Shown: positions 1 to 7,836 of the stretch, piece by piece | How positions within the stretch are numbered: position 1 is the first letter of the stretch | Layout of the letters: every line of letters begins with the position of its first letter | Translations under genes and position numbers: made by a program | DNA from: PWPR01 sp964497955 | GTDB lineage: Bacteria > Bacillota > UBA994 > PWPR01 | Assembly: GCA_964497955.1 (NCBI GenBank) | Contig: CAZCFQ010000013.1 | Location: forward strand, 1-27,288 | Direction: 5' to 3' | DNA: 27,288 nt | The notes under the pieces: generated by a model | Database searches by the model: none | Told to the model about the DNA's origin: nothing | What the model saw: the letters and a program-made list of their open reading frames with translations, nothing else

Positions 1-1
1 A

Positions 2-502
2 TTTATAGTATTTTATTTAAAATATATTAAATCTATTTTTATTGCAAATTTTTTGTCTAAATATGTAAGAAAAGTTCCTTATGGAATTGGATTAGGATGT
101 CCGCATACAATGGAAATGGCCATAAGAGAATGTGGGTTGATAAGAATATTATTTGCGGCGGGTGTTCATGTGGTTAGTAAAAATATCTTTAAACGAGAAG
201 GAGACTTCTATCGTGTAGCAGGAATGCAAGCAGCTTTAATTGATGGGCCGGTCGATTATGCTATCCCACCTTTTAATAGGATGGTTGTTTTAGGACCGAA
301 AGAACCAGAAAAAGTCGCACAGGAAATAGCTGATGAAGTAGGTTGCTTTGCAACAATTGTGGATGTTAATGATATTGCAGGAGCATGGGTGATTGGAGCT
401 TCAAAAGGGGTTAATAGAAGCTTGGTTGAAATAATCATTGACGATAACCCTTTAGGTCAAACTGATGAGCAAACACCTATGGGTATAATTAGGCAACTGT
501 AA
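2..502 (+). CDS. CofE-like (coenzyme F420-0:L-glutamate ligase family) protein, 3' part only
   Basis: The reading frame is open to the left edge of the window, so this is the C-terminal part of a longer gene. A TTG at 53 could be called as a start, but the residues upstream of it also look coding and no ribosome binding site precedes it. From memory, the protein resembles the clostridial branch of the F420-0:gamma-glutamyl ligase family (PF01996). The features used are a PYGIGLG segment, 'IDGP' followed by a PPFN stretch, a 'LGPKEPEKVA' helix, and a C-terminal DNPLGQTDEQTP block ending in GIIR. Archaeal CofE adds glutamate to F420-0. The Firmicute relatives occur in organisms not known to make F420, so their substrate is uncertain. 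No other F420 gene is in this window. The family call is moderately sure and the reaction is not established. Confidence 0.65.
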   Translation, partial: FIVFYLKYIKSIFIANFLSKYVRKVPYGIGLGCPHTMEMAIRECGLIRILFAAGVHVVSKNIFKREGDFYRVAGMQAALIDGPVDYAIPPFNRMVVLGPKEPEKVAQEIADEVGCFATIVDVNDIAGAWVIGASKGVNRSLVEIIIDDNPLGQTDEQTPMGIIRQL

Positions 503-555
503 TTTATAGGCAAAATGAAATAATCTATTTAAATATTTTATTAAATCTGTTTTAG

Positions 556-564
556 TGTTATAAT
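556..564 (+). promoter_or_regulatory. Extended -10 promoter of fhs
   Basis: TG at 556-557, one base, then a perfect TATAAT at 559-564, about 30 bases before the fhs start. The matching -35 region (about 536-541) is only T-rich with no TTGACA, which fits an extended -10 promoter. Transcription would start near 571. Confidence 0.6.
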
Positions 565-596
565 AAAAATGTTAATGATTAATAGGAGGTAATATG

Positions 597-2261
597 ATGA
601 AAAGTGATGTTCAAATAGCACAAGAAGCTCATATGGAGCCAATTGCAGAGATAGCAAAAGGTATTGGTATTGATGCAGAAGAATTACAATTATACGGCAA
701 TTATAAAGCAAAAGTAAATCTTAGTATTTGGGATAGAATTAAAGACAATCCTAATGGTAAACTAATTTTAGTTACAGCAATTACGCCTACTCCTGCTGGA
801 GAGGGTAAAACAACAACTACTATAGGTTTAGGTCAAGCTTTAGCTAAAGTTGGTAAGAAAACTATGATGGCAGTTAGAGAACCTTCATTAGGTCCTTGTA
901 TGGGAATTAAAGGTGGAGCTGCAGGTGGAGGATATTCACAAGTAGTCCCTATGGAAGATATTAATCTTCATTTTACTGGTGATATTCCAGCAATCCAAAC
1001 TGCTCATAACTTATTATGTGCTATGTTAGATAATCATCTATATAGAGGAAATAAATTAAAGATTGATACTAATAATATAGCAATCAACAGAGTAATGGAT
1101 ATGAATGAAAGAGCTCTTAGAGATATCGTTGTTGGTTTAGGTAGCAATGGTGTAACAAGAGAAGACCATTTTGATATTACAGTAGCATCTGAAGTTATGG
1201 CAATTTTATGTTTAGCTTCAGACTTGCAAGACTTGAAACAAAGATTAAGTAAAATGATTGTTGCATTTAATATGGATGGAGAGCCAGTAACTGCAGGCGA
1301 TTTGAATGCTCAAGGAGCTATGGCTCTATTACTTAAAGATGCGATTAATCCAAACTTAGTTCAAACACTAGAGCATGTTCCTGTGTTTATACATGGCGGA
1401 CCATTTGCTAACATTGCACATGGAGCTAATAGTATAGTTGCATCAAAAATTGGTTTAAAATTAGCTGATTATTTTGTAACTGAAGCTGGATTTGGAGCAG
1501 ATTTAGGAGCTGAGAAGTTCTTTGATATTAAATCTAGATTTGCAGGGTTCAAACCAGATGCAGTTGTATTAGTTGCAACTGTAAGAGCACTAAAAATGAA
1601 TGGCGGAGTTTCTAAGAGTGATTTAGACGAAGAAAATCTAGAAGCATTAAATGAAGGTATGGCTAACTTGCGTCAGCATGTTGAAAATATAAAGAAATTT
1701 GGTATGAATCCAGTTGTTGCAATTAATAGATTCCCTACTGATACAGATGCAGAACTAAAAATGGTAGAAGACTTATGTGAAGAGTTAGGTGTAGAAGTTG
1801 CCTTATCTGAAGTGTTTGCTAAAGGTGGAGAAGGTGGAGTAGAATTAGCTGAAAAGGTTATTAAAGTTATTGAATCTGGTAAAAATGACTTTGTTCAGTT
1901 ATATGAAGATGAGCTACCATTAAGAGATAAGATTGAAAAGATTGCAAAAGAAATCTATAGAGCCGATAGAGTAATTTTCTATAAGAAAGCTAGACAGAAG
2001 CTTAAAGCTTATGAGGAACTAGGATATGGACATTTCCCAGTTTGTATGGCTAAAACACAGTACTCATTCTCTGATGATCCTAAGAAAATTAATGCACCAA
2101 AAGGATTCAAAATTAGAATTAGAGACGTAAGAGTTTCAGCTGGTGCAGGATTTGTAGTGGCCTTAGCTGGTTCTGTTATGACAATGCCAGGATTACCAAG
2201 TACTCCTGCTGCTGAGAAAATGGATATTAAAGAAGACGGTACAATAGTCGGCTTATTCTAA
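597..2261 (+). CDS. fhs: Formate--tetrahydrofolate ligase
   Basis: This enzyme makes 10-formyl-tetrahydrofolate from formate, THF and ATP in the cytoplasm. It feeds purine synthesis, and in acetogens the methyl branch of the Wood-Ljungdahl pathway. The protein is about 554 residues, the normal family length. It has the glycine-rich nucleotide loop TPAGEGKTTTT near residue 66, the EPSLGPCMGIKGGAAGGGYSQV region after it, and a typical C-terminus with a PGLPS/PAAE motif. Two ATGs lie in tandem at 594 and 597. The Shine-Dalgarno AGGAGGT at 584-590 is only 3 bases from the first and 6 from the second, so 597 is preferred (start MKSDVQIAQ). The gene stands alone with its own promoter and a strong terminator. 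fhs by itself does not prove acetogenesis. The identification is secure. Confidence 0.97.
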   Translation: MKSDVQIAQEAHMEPIAEIAKGIGIDAEELQLYGNYKAKVNLSIWDRIKDNPNGKLILVTAITPTPAGEGKTTTTIGLGQALAKVGKKTMMAVREPSLGPCMGIKGGAAGGGYSQVVPMEDINLHFTGDIPAIQTAHNLLCAMLDNHLYRGNKLKIDTNNIAINRVMDMNERALRDIVVGLGSNGVTREDHFDITVASEVMAILCLASDLQDLKQRLSKMIVAFNMDGEPVTAGDLNAQGAMALLLKDAINPNLVQTLEHVPVFIHGGPFANIAHGANSIVASKIGLKLADYFVTEAGFGADLGAEKFFDIKSRFAGFKPDAVVLVATVRALKMNGGVSKSDLDEENLEALNEGMANLRQHVENIKKFGMNPVVAINRFPTDTDAELKMVEDLCEELGVEVALSEVFAKGGEGGVELAEKVIKVIESGKNDFVQLYEDELPLRDKIEKIAKEIYRADRVIFYKKARQKLKAYEELGYGHFPVCMAKTQYSFSDDPKKINAPKGFKIRIRDVRVSAGAGFVVALAGSVMTMPGLPSTPAAEKMDIKEDGTIVGLF

Positions 2262-2286
2262 AAATAGAAAAATAGATATAAAAAAT

Positions 2287-2320
2287 ACTCCAAGTGGCTT
2301 GCCACTTGGAGTTATTTTTA
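2287..2320. terminator. Bidirectional intrinsic terminator between fhs and the convergent membrane-protein gene
   Basis: A perfect 12-bp inverted repeat, ACTCCAAGTGGC (2287-2298) and its complement (2301-2312), is separated by TT. It is followed by TTATTTTTA on the plus strand and preceded by AAAAAT, which reads as a U-run on the minus strand. It therefore serves both fhs and the minus-strand gene ending at 2318. Confidence 0.92.
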
Positions 2321-3658
2321 CCTAATAACACTTATTAGTAATTTTATTAAAATCACTGTAAGTACTGGTGGTATAAAGCTATAAACTCTTTTTGCATATA
2401 TGCTTATTATTTTAGTATACAACGGAATAAAAATAGCGGCGTTAAAATAGTCAAATACATTTAATTGACCATTTCCTATAATGCAAAATACAATATAGAT
2501 GATTATGTTATATAATATTATAGATACAATTTGGAACCTAGATTTATTTATCTGTGAATGTATCAAAGGAATAAAGCTAAAAGACATAAAGAATATCCAC
2601 AATATATTTGTAGCGTATAAGAAAATATTTTTAAATGTTAGCTGCATATTGATGTTTTGTAGAGTGATAGAAGTGTTCCCGAAAAACAAAAATCCAATAA
2701 GGGCTATTGTTATTGGTAACGCTAACATTGTGTTTTTTGTATGATTAATAAGTTTTAGGTCAAATAACCTTACTTTATTATTCACATATAAAAGATATAA
2801 AATATAGATCATAGATATCATTAACAAAATTTGTACAGTTATTTTATTTGCTCCTAGATAAAGCATCAGTAGCCAAGATGAATTTACTAAAAGAGATATC
2901 CATAAAGGTTTAGCATTAATAGAGGTAGAATCTAAGCTTCTATTAGGTTCATCTTTAGGTTTTCTATCAGTTAAAACAACAACAATAAATAGAATAGCTA
3001 TTGAGAATAAAATATGGATAAAAGATATTAGAAAAAATGTAGGTTTTGAAAATAAGTTGTTTTCTTCTCTATCTATAACACTTTTGAACTCGCCATCTAT
3101 ATTTGCCACAATGTGCCCGCTATCCTCACTAAGAGGATAGTATTTTTTACCTATAGGAGTTTCAATAAAAGGTGTTTGTCCTAAAATACTGGAAAAAGCT
3201 GTATTTGCATTATCTATGAAAAATTCTTCTTCACTCTTATATAATAATAACTCTCCCATTATTTCATAATATTGTTCTTCTCTTAAGAATACATATGTCT
3301 CACTAGTATTATATGGATTGTCTTTATAGTTTATTTCACCTGAAGCATAGATGACAATTCCTAATGGGTTATTGTTATTCTCTATAGGTACAATAAATCC
3401 CCCTTGTTTAAAATCAAATCTATGCCCTGATTCTAATTGGTAATCAATTTGATCAAAAGCCATGACAGTATTAGCGTTTAAGTCATCTATTAAGAAACCT
3501 TTTGTTTGGGGTAACATAAGGAGCAAAATATTTGCTATAAATACTATAATTATTGTAATCAAAATAAATATGAATTTTAATCTAAAAGTAAGGTCTCTTG
3601 GAAACAATTTAATAACTCCTTTAAAAAACTCGATAATTTGGACTGTTTTAGTTGCCAT
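2318..3658 (-). CDS. Unrecognised polytopic membrane protein with an extracytoplasmic domain
   Basis: I do not recognise this family. From the ATG at 3658 the protein is about 446 residues. A short basic cytoplasmic N-terminus is followed by one membrane segment (about 26-48). Next comes a polar domain of roughly 155 residues (about 50-205) rich in acidic and aromatic residues, presumably outside the cell. After it come about eight further hydrophobic segments from residue ~207 to the C-terminus, with a short charged loop around residues 230-250. No catalytic motif, histidine-kinase or GGDEF signature is visible. A TTG at 3664 would add two residues, and neither start has a good Shine-Dalgarno. 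It is transcribed divergently from nadA, and its start codon lies against the -35 box of the nadA promoter. It ends 6 bases from the shared terminator. The coding call is firm because of length and membrane pattern. The function is unknown. Confidence 0.85.
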   Translation of the reverse strand: MATKTVQIIEFFKGVIKLFPRDLTFRLKFIFILITIIIVFIANILLLMLPQTKGFLIDDLNANTVMAFDQIDYQLESGHRFDFKQGGFIVPIENNNNPLGIVIYASGEINYKDNPYNTSETYVFLREEQYYEIMGELLLYKSEEEFFIDNANTAFSSILGQTPFIETPIGKKYYPLSEDSGHIVANIDGEFKSVIDREENNLFSKPTFFLISFIHILFSIAILFIVVVLTDRKPKDEPNRSLDSTSINAKPLWISLLVNSSWLLMLYLGANKITVQILLMISMIYILYLLYVNNKVRLFDLKLINHTKNTMLALPITIALIGFLFFGNTSITLQNINMQLTFKNIFLYATNILWIFFMSFSFIPLIHSQINKSRFQIVSIILYNIIIYIVFCIIGNGQLNVFDYFNAAIFIPLYTKIISIYAKRVYSFIPPVLTVILIKLLISVIR

Positions 3659-3685
3659 TGACAATAAGATGTCTTATGCTAAAAT
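3658..3685 (+). promoter_or_regulatory. Promoter of the nadABC-birA operon
   Basis: A perfect -35 TTGACA (3658-3663), a 16-bp spacer and a -10 TAAAAT (3680-3685) lie 39 bases upstream of the nadA ATG. This is the only good promoter before nadA, and its -35 box overlaps the start of the divergent gene. Confidence 0.75.
3664..3677. promoter_or_regulatory. Candidate operator dyad inside the nadA promoter spacer
   Basis: ATAAGA (3664-3669) and its exact complement TCTTAT (3672-3677) are separated by TG, filling the gap between the -35 and -10 boxes. A dimeric repressor bound here would block polymerase. In Firmicutes nad genes are commonly repressed by the 3H-domain regulator NiaR in response to nicotinate, or by other NAD regulators. 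I cannot say whether this matches a known motif, so the regulator assignment is inference. Confidence 0.45.
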
Positions 3686-3724
3686 GAGTTGAGGCAAGAA
3701 TTAACAGTATTTGAGGTGTTAGTT

Positions 3725-4645
3725 ATGAATAATGAAACAGTACAACAGTATTATAAAGAAATAAACAGACTAAAGAAAGAATTAAATGCGATTATTTTAG
3801 CTCACTACTACCAAAGGCCAGAAATTCAAGATATTGCAGACTATGTTGGTGACTCTTTCGGGCTTGCTAGAGAAGCAGCAAGTAGTGATGCAGAAGTTAT
3901 AATTTTTTGTGGAGTGCATTTTATGGCAGAAAGTGCTGCTATCTTATCTCCCGAAAAGAAAGTTTATATGCCTGAGCCCAATGCTGGTTGCCCTATGGCA
4001 GAAATGGCAGATGCAAAAGGACTTAGAGATCTTAAAAAGAAAAATCCAGATGCAGTAGTAGTTTCATATGTTAATACTACTGCAGCAGTAAAAGCAGAGA
4101 GTGATTATTGTTGCACTTCATCAAATGCAGTAAAAATATTTGAGCAAATCCCTGAAGATAAAGAAATAATTTTTGTACCAGATAAGAACCTAGGTAGTTA
4201 TGCTGCGAAACAATCTGGCAGAAAAATTATATTATGGCCAGGATATTGTAATACTCATGATTCTTTATTGCCAGAGGATGTTGTTAAAAGAAGAGAAGAG
4301 TATCCAGAGGCAGTTGTTGCTGCTCATCCAGAGTGTAGACCTGGCGTTTTAGATTTAGCTGATTATGTTGGGAGCACTGCTGGAATGATGGACTTTGTTA
4401 AAAACACAAATTATAAACAATATATTATAGCAACGGAGATGGGGTTATTGCATCCAATAAGAAATAATAATCCAAATAAAGAGATAATACTCGCTAGTAA
4501 AAAATTGGTATGCCCAAATATGAAGTTGACAACTCTGCCAAAAGTTTTAGAAGTTATGAAAACACAAGGACCTTTAATTGAAGTGGATGAGGAGATTTCT
4601 AATAAAGCTAAATTGGCTTTAAGAAGAATGCTTGAGGTCAACTAA
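3725..4645 (+). CDS. nadA: Quinolinate synthase A
   Basis: This enzyme condenses iminoaspartate with dihydroxyacetone phosphate to quinolinate in de novo NAD synthesis, using an oxygen-sensitive [4Fe-4S] cluster. The 306-residue protein matches the short NadA form. Likely cluster ligands are C89 in AGCPMAEMA, C175 in GYCNTH and C263 in VCPNMK. Further family landmarks are LAHYYQ near the N-terminus, a VSYVNTTA segment, CCTSSNAV, FVPDKNLG, HPEC and ATEMGLLH. The frame opens earlier at a TTG (3689), but ATG 3725 has GAGGTG at 3713-3718 with 6-base spacing and gives the normal N-terminus. It is the first gene of nadA-nadB-nadC-birA, and its stop is one base from the nadB ATG, so translation is probably coupled. 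Confidence 0.97.
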   Translation: MNNETVQQYYKEINRLKKELNAIILAHYYQRPEIQDIADYVGDSFGLAREAASSDAEVIIFCGVHFMAESAAILSPEKKVYMPEPNAGCPMAEMADAKGLRDLKKKNPDAVVVSYVNTTAAVKAESDYCCTSSNAVKIFEQIPEDKEIIFVPDKNLGSYAAKQSGRKIILWPGYCNTHDSLLPEDVVKRREEYPEAVVAAHPECRPGVLDLADYVGSTAGMMDFVKNTNYKQYIIATEMGLLHPIRNNNPNKEIILASKKLVCPNMKLTTLPKVLEVMKTQGPLIEVDEEISNKAKLALRRMLEVN

Positions 4646-4646
4646 T

Positions 4647-6227
4647 ATGGATAATAGGTATCTAATCAATATTGATAAATCTAAAATAAATGAGATTAAG
4701 AAAACACCATTAGTAGTTTTAGGTAGTGGAGTAGCTGGTCTTTATACCGCCTTGAAAGTTGCAAACATGGGTTGCCAAGTTACAATAGTTACTAAAGATT
4801 TCAAAGAAAGCAATACCCGATACGCTCAAGGAGGGATTGCTGCTGTTTTAGATCTGTTCCATGATTCTTATCAAGATCATATAAACGATACACTAAATGC
4901 AGGTGCAGGATTATGTAATATTGAAGCTGTTGAAATTATGGCCAAAGAAGGACCAGATTTAGTAAAAGAATTAATTGATTTAGGTACACATTTTGATTTA
5001 GATGATGGACATCTTCATTTGACAAAAGAGGGTGGTCATAGTCACAGAAGAGTATTGCATAGCGATGGCGATCAAACAGGTAAAGAAATAGCTAGATCCT
5101 TACAAGAATCTGTTGTTTCTCATCAATTAATTAACATAATTAATGGGTTTGCTATTGATATAGTAACCAAAGATAATAAGTGCGTAGGTGTTTTAGTAAA
5201 AGAAAAAAGCAACATAAACTATTATGTTAGTTATGCTACTGTAATTGCAACAGGAGGATTAGGGCAAGTATATAAGAATACGACAAACCCATCTGTTGCT
5301 ACATCTGATGGATTAGCTATTGCTTTTCGTGCTGGAGCAGAGATGAGAAATATGGGTTTAGTCCAATTTCACCCCACAGCACTAGAGTTAGAAGATAAAC
5401 CGACTTTCTTGATATCAGAAGCTGTTAGGGGAGAGGGAGCTATATTAGTAAACTCAGATAACCACAGATTCATGGACCAAGAAAAATACAAAATGAAAGA
5501 ACTAGAACCAAGAGATATTGTAGCAAAAGAAATTATAAACCAAATAGATAAAACTAATAAGCATTGTGTATATCTTGATACAAGCCCACTTAAGGAAAGA
5601 GGTATTGATTTCAATAAAAGATTTCCATATATTTCTACCAAATTAAAAGAATATGGGATAAATCACGAAGGATTAATTCCTGTAGCCCCAGCAGCTCATT
5701 ATTTAATGGGTGGGATTTCAGTAGACTTGGATGGAAGAACTTCAATTGAGAATCTTTTTGCTTCAGGTGAAGTTGCTTGTGCTTCTTTACATGGTGCTAA
5801 TAGACTTGCTAGCAACTCTTTACTTGATGGTTTAGTGTTTTCTAACAGAATAGCTAAAGATTTTTGCAAAATGGAAAATAAGCAGTATATAATAGATTTT
5901 AAGAGGTATCAAATTAGTAGAGACACTTTTAGTAAGAGCTATAAAGAAGTTAGAAGCAAAATAAAAGAAACAATGTGGGAAAATGTAGGGTTGACAAGAA
6001 GTGATAAAAGTTTAACTAAAGCACTTAAAGAACTAAGTGAACTAAGTCCATATATATGGAAAGAAAAAGACGAAACTTATGATTTTGAAACCGTAAACAT
6101 GTGGACCACTGCAATGCTTGTAACAAGATCTGCTCTTTGGAGGAAAGAGAGCCGAGGTAGTCACTACAGGATTGATTATCCACAAAGATCCAGTCAATAT
6201 TTGGTTTCTGATATTATTAGGAGGTAA
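4647..6227 (+). CDS. nadB: L-aspartate oxidase
   Basis: This FAD flavoprotein oxidises L-aspartate to iminoaspartate, the substrate passed to NadA. In anaerobes fumarate usually serves as electron acceptor. The 526-residue protein carries an N-terminal FAD-binding Rossmann motif GSGVAG at 26-31, then ARYAQGGIAAV-type residues (here RYAQGGIAAV). Further motifs are HRRVLHSDGD, FHPTALE, the RGEGAILVN block, HYLMGG, the SGEVACASLHGANRLASNS region, and a helical C-terminal domain typical of the succinate-dehydrogenase/fumarate-reductase family. ATG 4647 is preferred over the upstream TTG 4632 because GAGGT at 4634-4638 gives 8-base spacing. The last codons, AGG AGG TAA, also form the Shine-Dalgarno of nadC. 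Confidence 0.96.
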   Translation: MDNRYLINIDKSKINEIKKTPLVVLGSGVAGLYTALKVANMGCQVTIVTKDFKESNTRYAQGGIAAVLDLFHDSYQDHINDTLNAGAGLCNIEAVEIMAKEGPDLVKELIDLGTHFDLDDGHLHLTKEGGHSHRRVLHSDGDQTGKEIARSLQESVVSHQLINIINGFAIDIVTKDNKCVGVLVKEKSNINYYVSYATVIATGGLGQVYKNTTNPSVATSDGLAIAFRAGAEMRNMGLVQFHPTALELEDKPTFLISEAVRGEGAILVNSDNHRFMDQEKYKMKELEPRDIVAKEIINQIDKTNKHCVYLDTSPLKERGIDFNKRFPYISTKLKEYGINHEGLIPVAPAAHYLMGGISVDLDGRTSIENLFASGEVACASLHGANRLASNSLLDGLVFSNRIAKDFCKMENKQYIIDFKRYQISRDTFSKSYKEVRSKIKETMWENVGLTRSDKSLTKALKELSELSPYIWKEKDETYDFETVNMWTTAMLVTRSALWRKESRGSHYRIDYPQRSSQYLVSDIIRR

Positions 6228-6231
6228 AATT

Positions 6232-7077
6232 ATGTTAAATAGAATAATCATTGAGCCAATAGTGCGAAGAGCATTGGTTGAAGATATAGGCAATGGTGAT
6301 TTGACTACAACAGCTATTATTCCAGAGAACTTATCTGCTAAAGCAATTGTACATGCAAAAGAAGATGGTGTATTAGCGGGGATGCCTTTAGTGAAAGAAG
6401 TATATAGAATTATTGATGATAATGTGCGAGTAGAGATTTTAAAGTCAGAAGGATCAGAAGTCAAGAAAGGAACTACTTTAGCCGAGATTACTGGTAAAGC
6501 TAGTTCAATCTTAACTGGTGAGAGAGTTGCATTAAATTTTTTACAAAGAATGTCAGGCATAGCAACAAAAACAAGAAACATGTCAGAGTTAATAAAATAT
6601 TTTGACTGCCATTTGACTGATACTAGAAAAACTACTCCTGGTTTAAGAGTTTTAGAAAAATACTCTGTTCAGGTTGGTGGGGGAAGAAACCATAGGTTTG
6701 ATTTATCAAGTAGTATTTTAATAAAAGACAATCATATAGAAGTAAGTAATGGAATCCAAAATGCAGTAGCAGCAGCTAAAAGAGCTGTTGGACATACAAC
6801 AAAAATAGAGGTAGAAGTAAAAAACGTTATGCAAGTAAAGGAAGCTTTAACCACTGGTGCAGATATTATAATGTTGGATAACATGAACATAGAAGATATG
6901 GAAGAAGCAGTTAAGTTAATAGGTGATAGAGCTATAGTTGAAGCATCAGGTAATATCACAGAGCTTAATATTAAAGATGTTGCAAATACTGGAGTGGACT
7001 TTATTTCCTCTGGCAGCTTAACTCACAGTTATTCTTCACTGGATATTAGTATAGATATAGCTTATGACAAGAAATAA
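6232..7077 (+). CDS. nadC: Nicotinate-nucleotide pyrophosphorylase (carboxylating)
   Basis: NadC (quinolinate phosphoribosyltransferase) converts quinolinate and PRPP to nicotinate mononucleotide, completing the de novo branch begun by NadB and NadA. The 281-residue protein has family motifs DTRKTTPGLR, a GGGRNHR motif, KDNHIE, the IEVEVKN strand, IMLDNM and EASGNI, followed by SSGSLTHS. Start ATG 6232 has AGGAGGT at 6219-6225 with 6-base spacing. That Shine-Dalgarno is made of the last codons and stop of nadB, so the two are translationally linked. The frame extends upstream, but without an equivalent site. The 3' end overlaps birA by 14 bases. Confidence 0.97.
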   Translation: MLNRIIIEPIVRRALVEDIGNGDLTTTAIIPENLSAKAIVHAKEDGVLAGMPLVKEVYRIIDDNVRVEILKSEGSEVKKGTTLAEITGKASSILTGERVALNFLQRMSGIATKTRNMSELIKYFDCHLTDTRKTTPGLRVLEKYSVQVGGGRNHRFDLSSSILIKDNHIEVSNGIQNAVAAAKRAVGHTTKIEVEVKNVMQVKEALTTGADIIMLDNMNIEDMEEAVKLIGDRAIVEASGNITELNIKDVANTGVDFISSGSLTHSYSSLDISIDIAYDKK

Positions 7078-7819
7078 TAACTTAGATAAAAGTTGGTTGC
7101 TAGGAAATTTTGGTAACCGGCTTTTTTATTATGAAAATATTGACTCTACTATGACTGAAGCAAAAAGAATTCTTAGAAAAGATCAACTATCTGAAGGGAC
7201 TATTTTGTTATCCAAAAAACAAACCGGTGGAAAAGGTAGAAGAGGAAGAGAATGGGTTTCAGAAAAAGGTGGTATTTGGGTTTCATATATCACAGTGCCT
7301 AATATAACTAGGGATGCATATCCTCTTTATTCTTTGATGAGTGCTGTGTGTATAAATAAATGCTTAAAAGAATTCAGTGTCATGTCAGATATAAAATGGC
7401 CTAATGATATTTTTTATAAAAATAAAAAAATGGCGGGAATAGCAATAGATTTGATAACTCTAAAAAAAGATTATCTTATAATTGGTATTGGCTTAAATGT
7501 TTATAATGAAACAATTGATATTGCTACAAGTGTTTCACAACAAAATAGTGAAGTAGATATTAACAAGCTATTTGAAAAATTGATCTATTATATTGACGAA
7601 TATAAAAATATTTTACACCAAGATAGAAATAAAATACTTGATTTATGGCGACAAAACAATAATATTTTAGGTAAAGAGGTTAAAGTAATACCGGCTAGTG
7701 GCGAAAAACCTTACTATGCAAAAGCTCTAGATATTAATCCTTTAGGTGCTTTAATAATAAAAAAAGATAAAGAAGTAAAAGAAGTTGTTGCAGCTGATGT
7801 TTCATTGCGGCTTGTTTAA
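7064..7819 (+). CDS. birA: Biotin--[acetyl-CoA-carboxylase] ligase, monofunctional (no DNA-binding domain)
   Basis: This enzyme activates biotin as biotinyl-AMP and attaches it to the biotin carrier protein or other biotin enzymes. The 251-residue protein starts directly in the catalytic domain: DSTMTEAK, the adenylate-binding KGRRGREW, KWPNDIF, KMAGI and an IGIGLNV strand, then a C-terminal SH3-like domain. The N-terminal winged-helix found in bifunctional BirA is absent, so it is probably not a biotin repressor. It starts at ATG 7064 inside the last 14 bases of nadC with only a weak ribosome binding site, which points to translational coupling. The link to NAD synthesis is positional, with no known direct metabolic reason. 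Confidence 0.93.
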   Translation: MTRNNNLDKSWLLGNFGNRLFYYENIDSTMTEAKRILRKDQLSEGTILLSKKQTGGKGRRGREWVSEKGGIWVSYITVPNITRDAYPLYSLMSAVCINKCLKEFSVMSDIKWPNDIFYKNKKMAGIAIDLITLKKDYLIIGIGLNVYNETIDIATSVSQQNSEVDINKLFEKLIYYIDEYKNILHQDRNKILDLWRQNNNILGKEVKVIPASGEKPYYAKALDINPLGALIIKKDKEVKEVVAADVSLRLV

Positions 7820-7836
7820 AAAAGAAGGAAGATTTT

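Noticed and set aside
6042..6581. A 179-codon minus-strand open frame across the nadB/nadC boundary
   Set aside because: It is antisense to two well-supported enzymes and shows no domain or start signal of its own.
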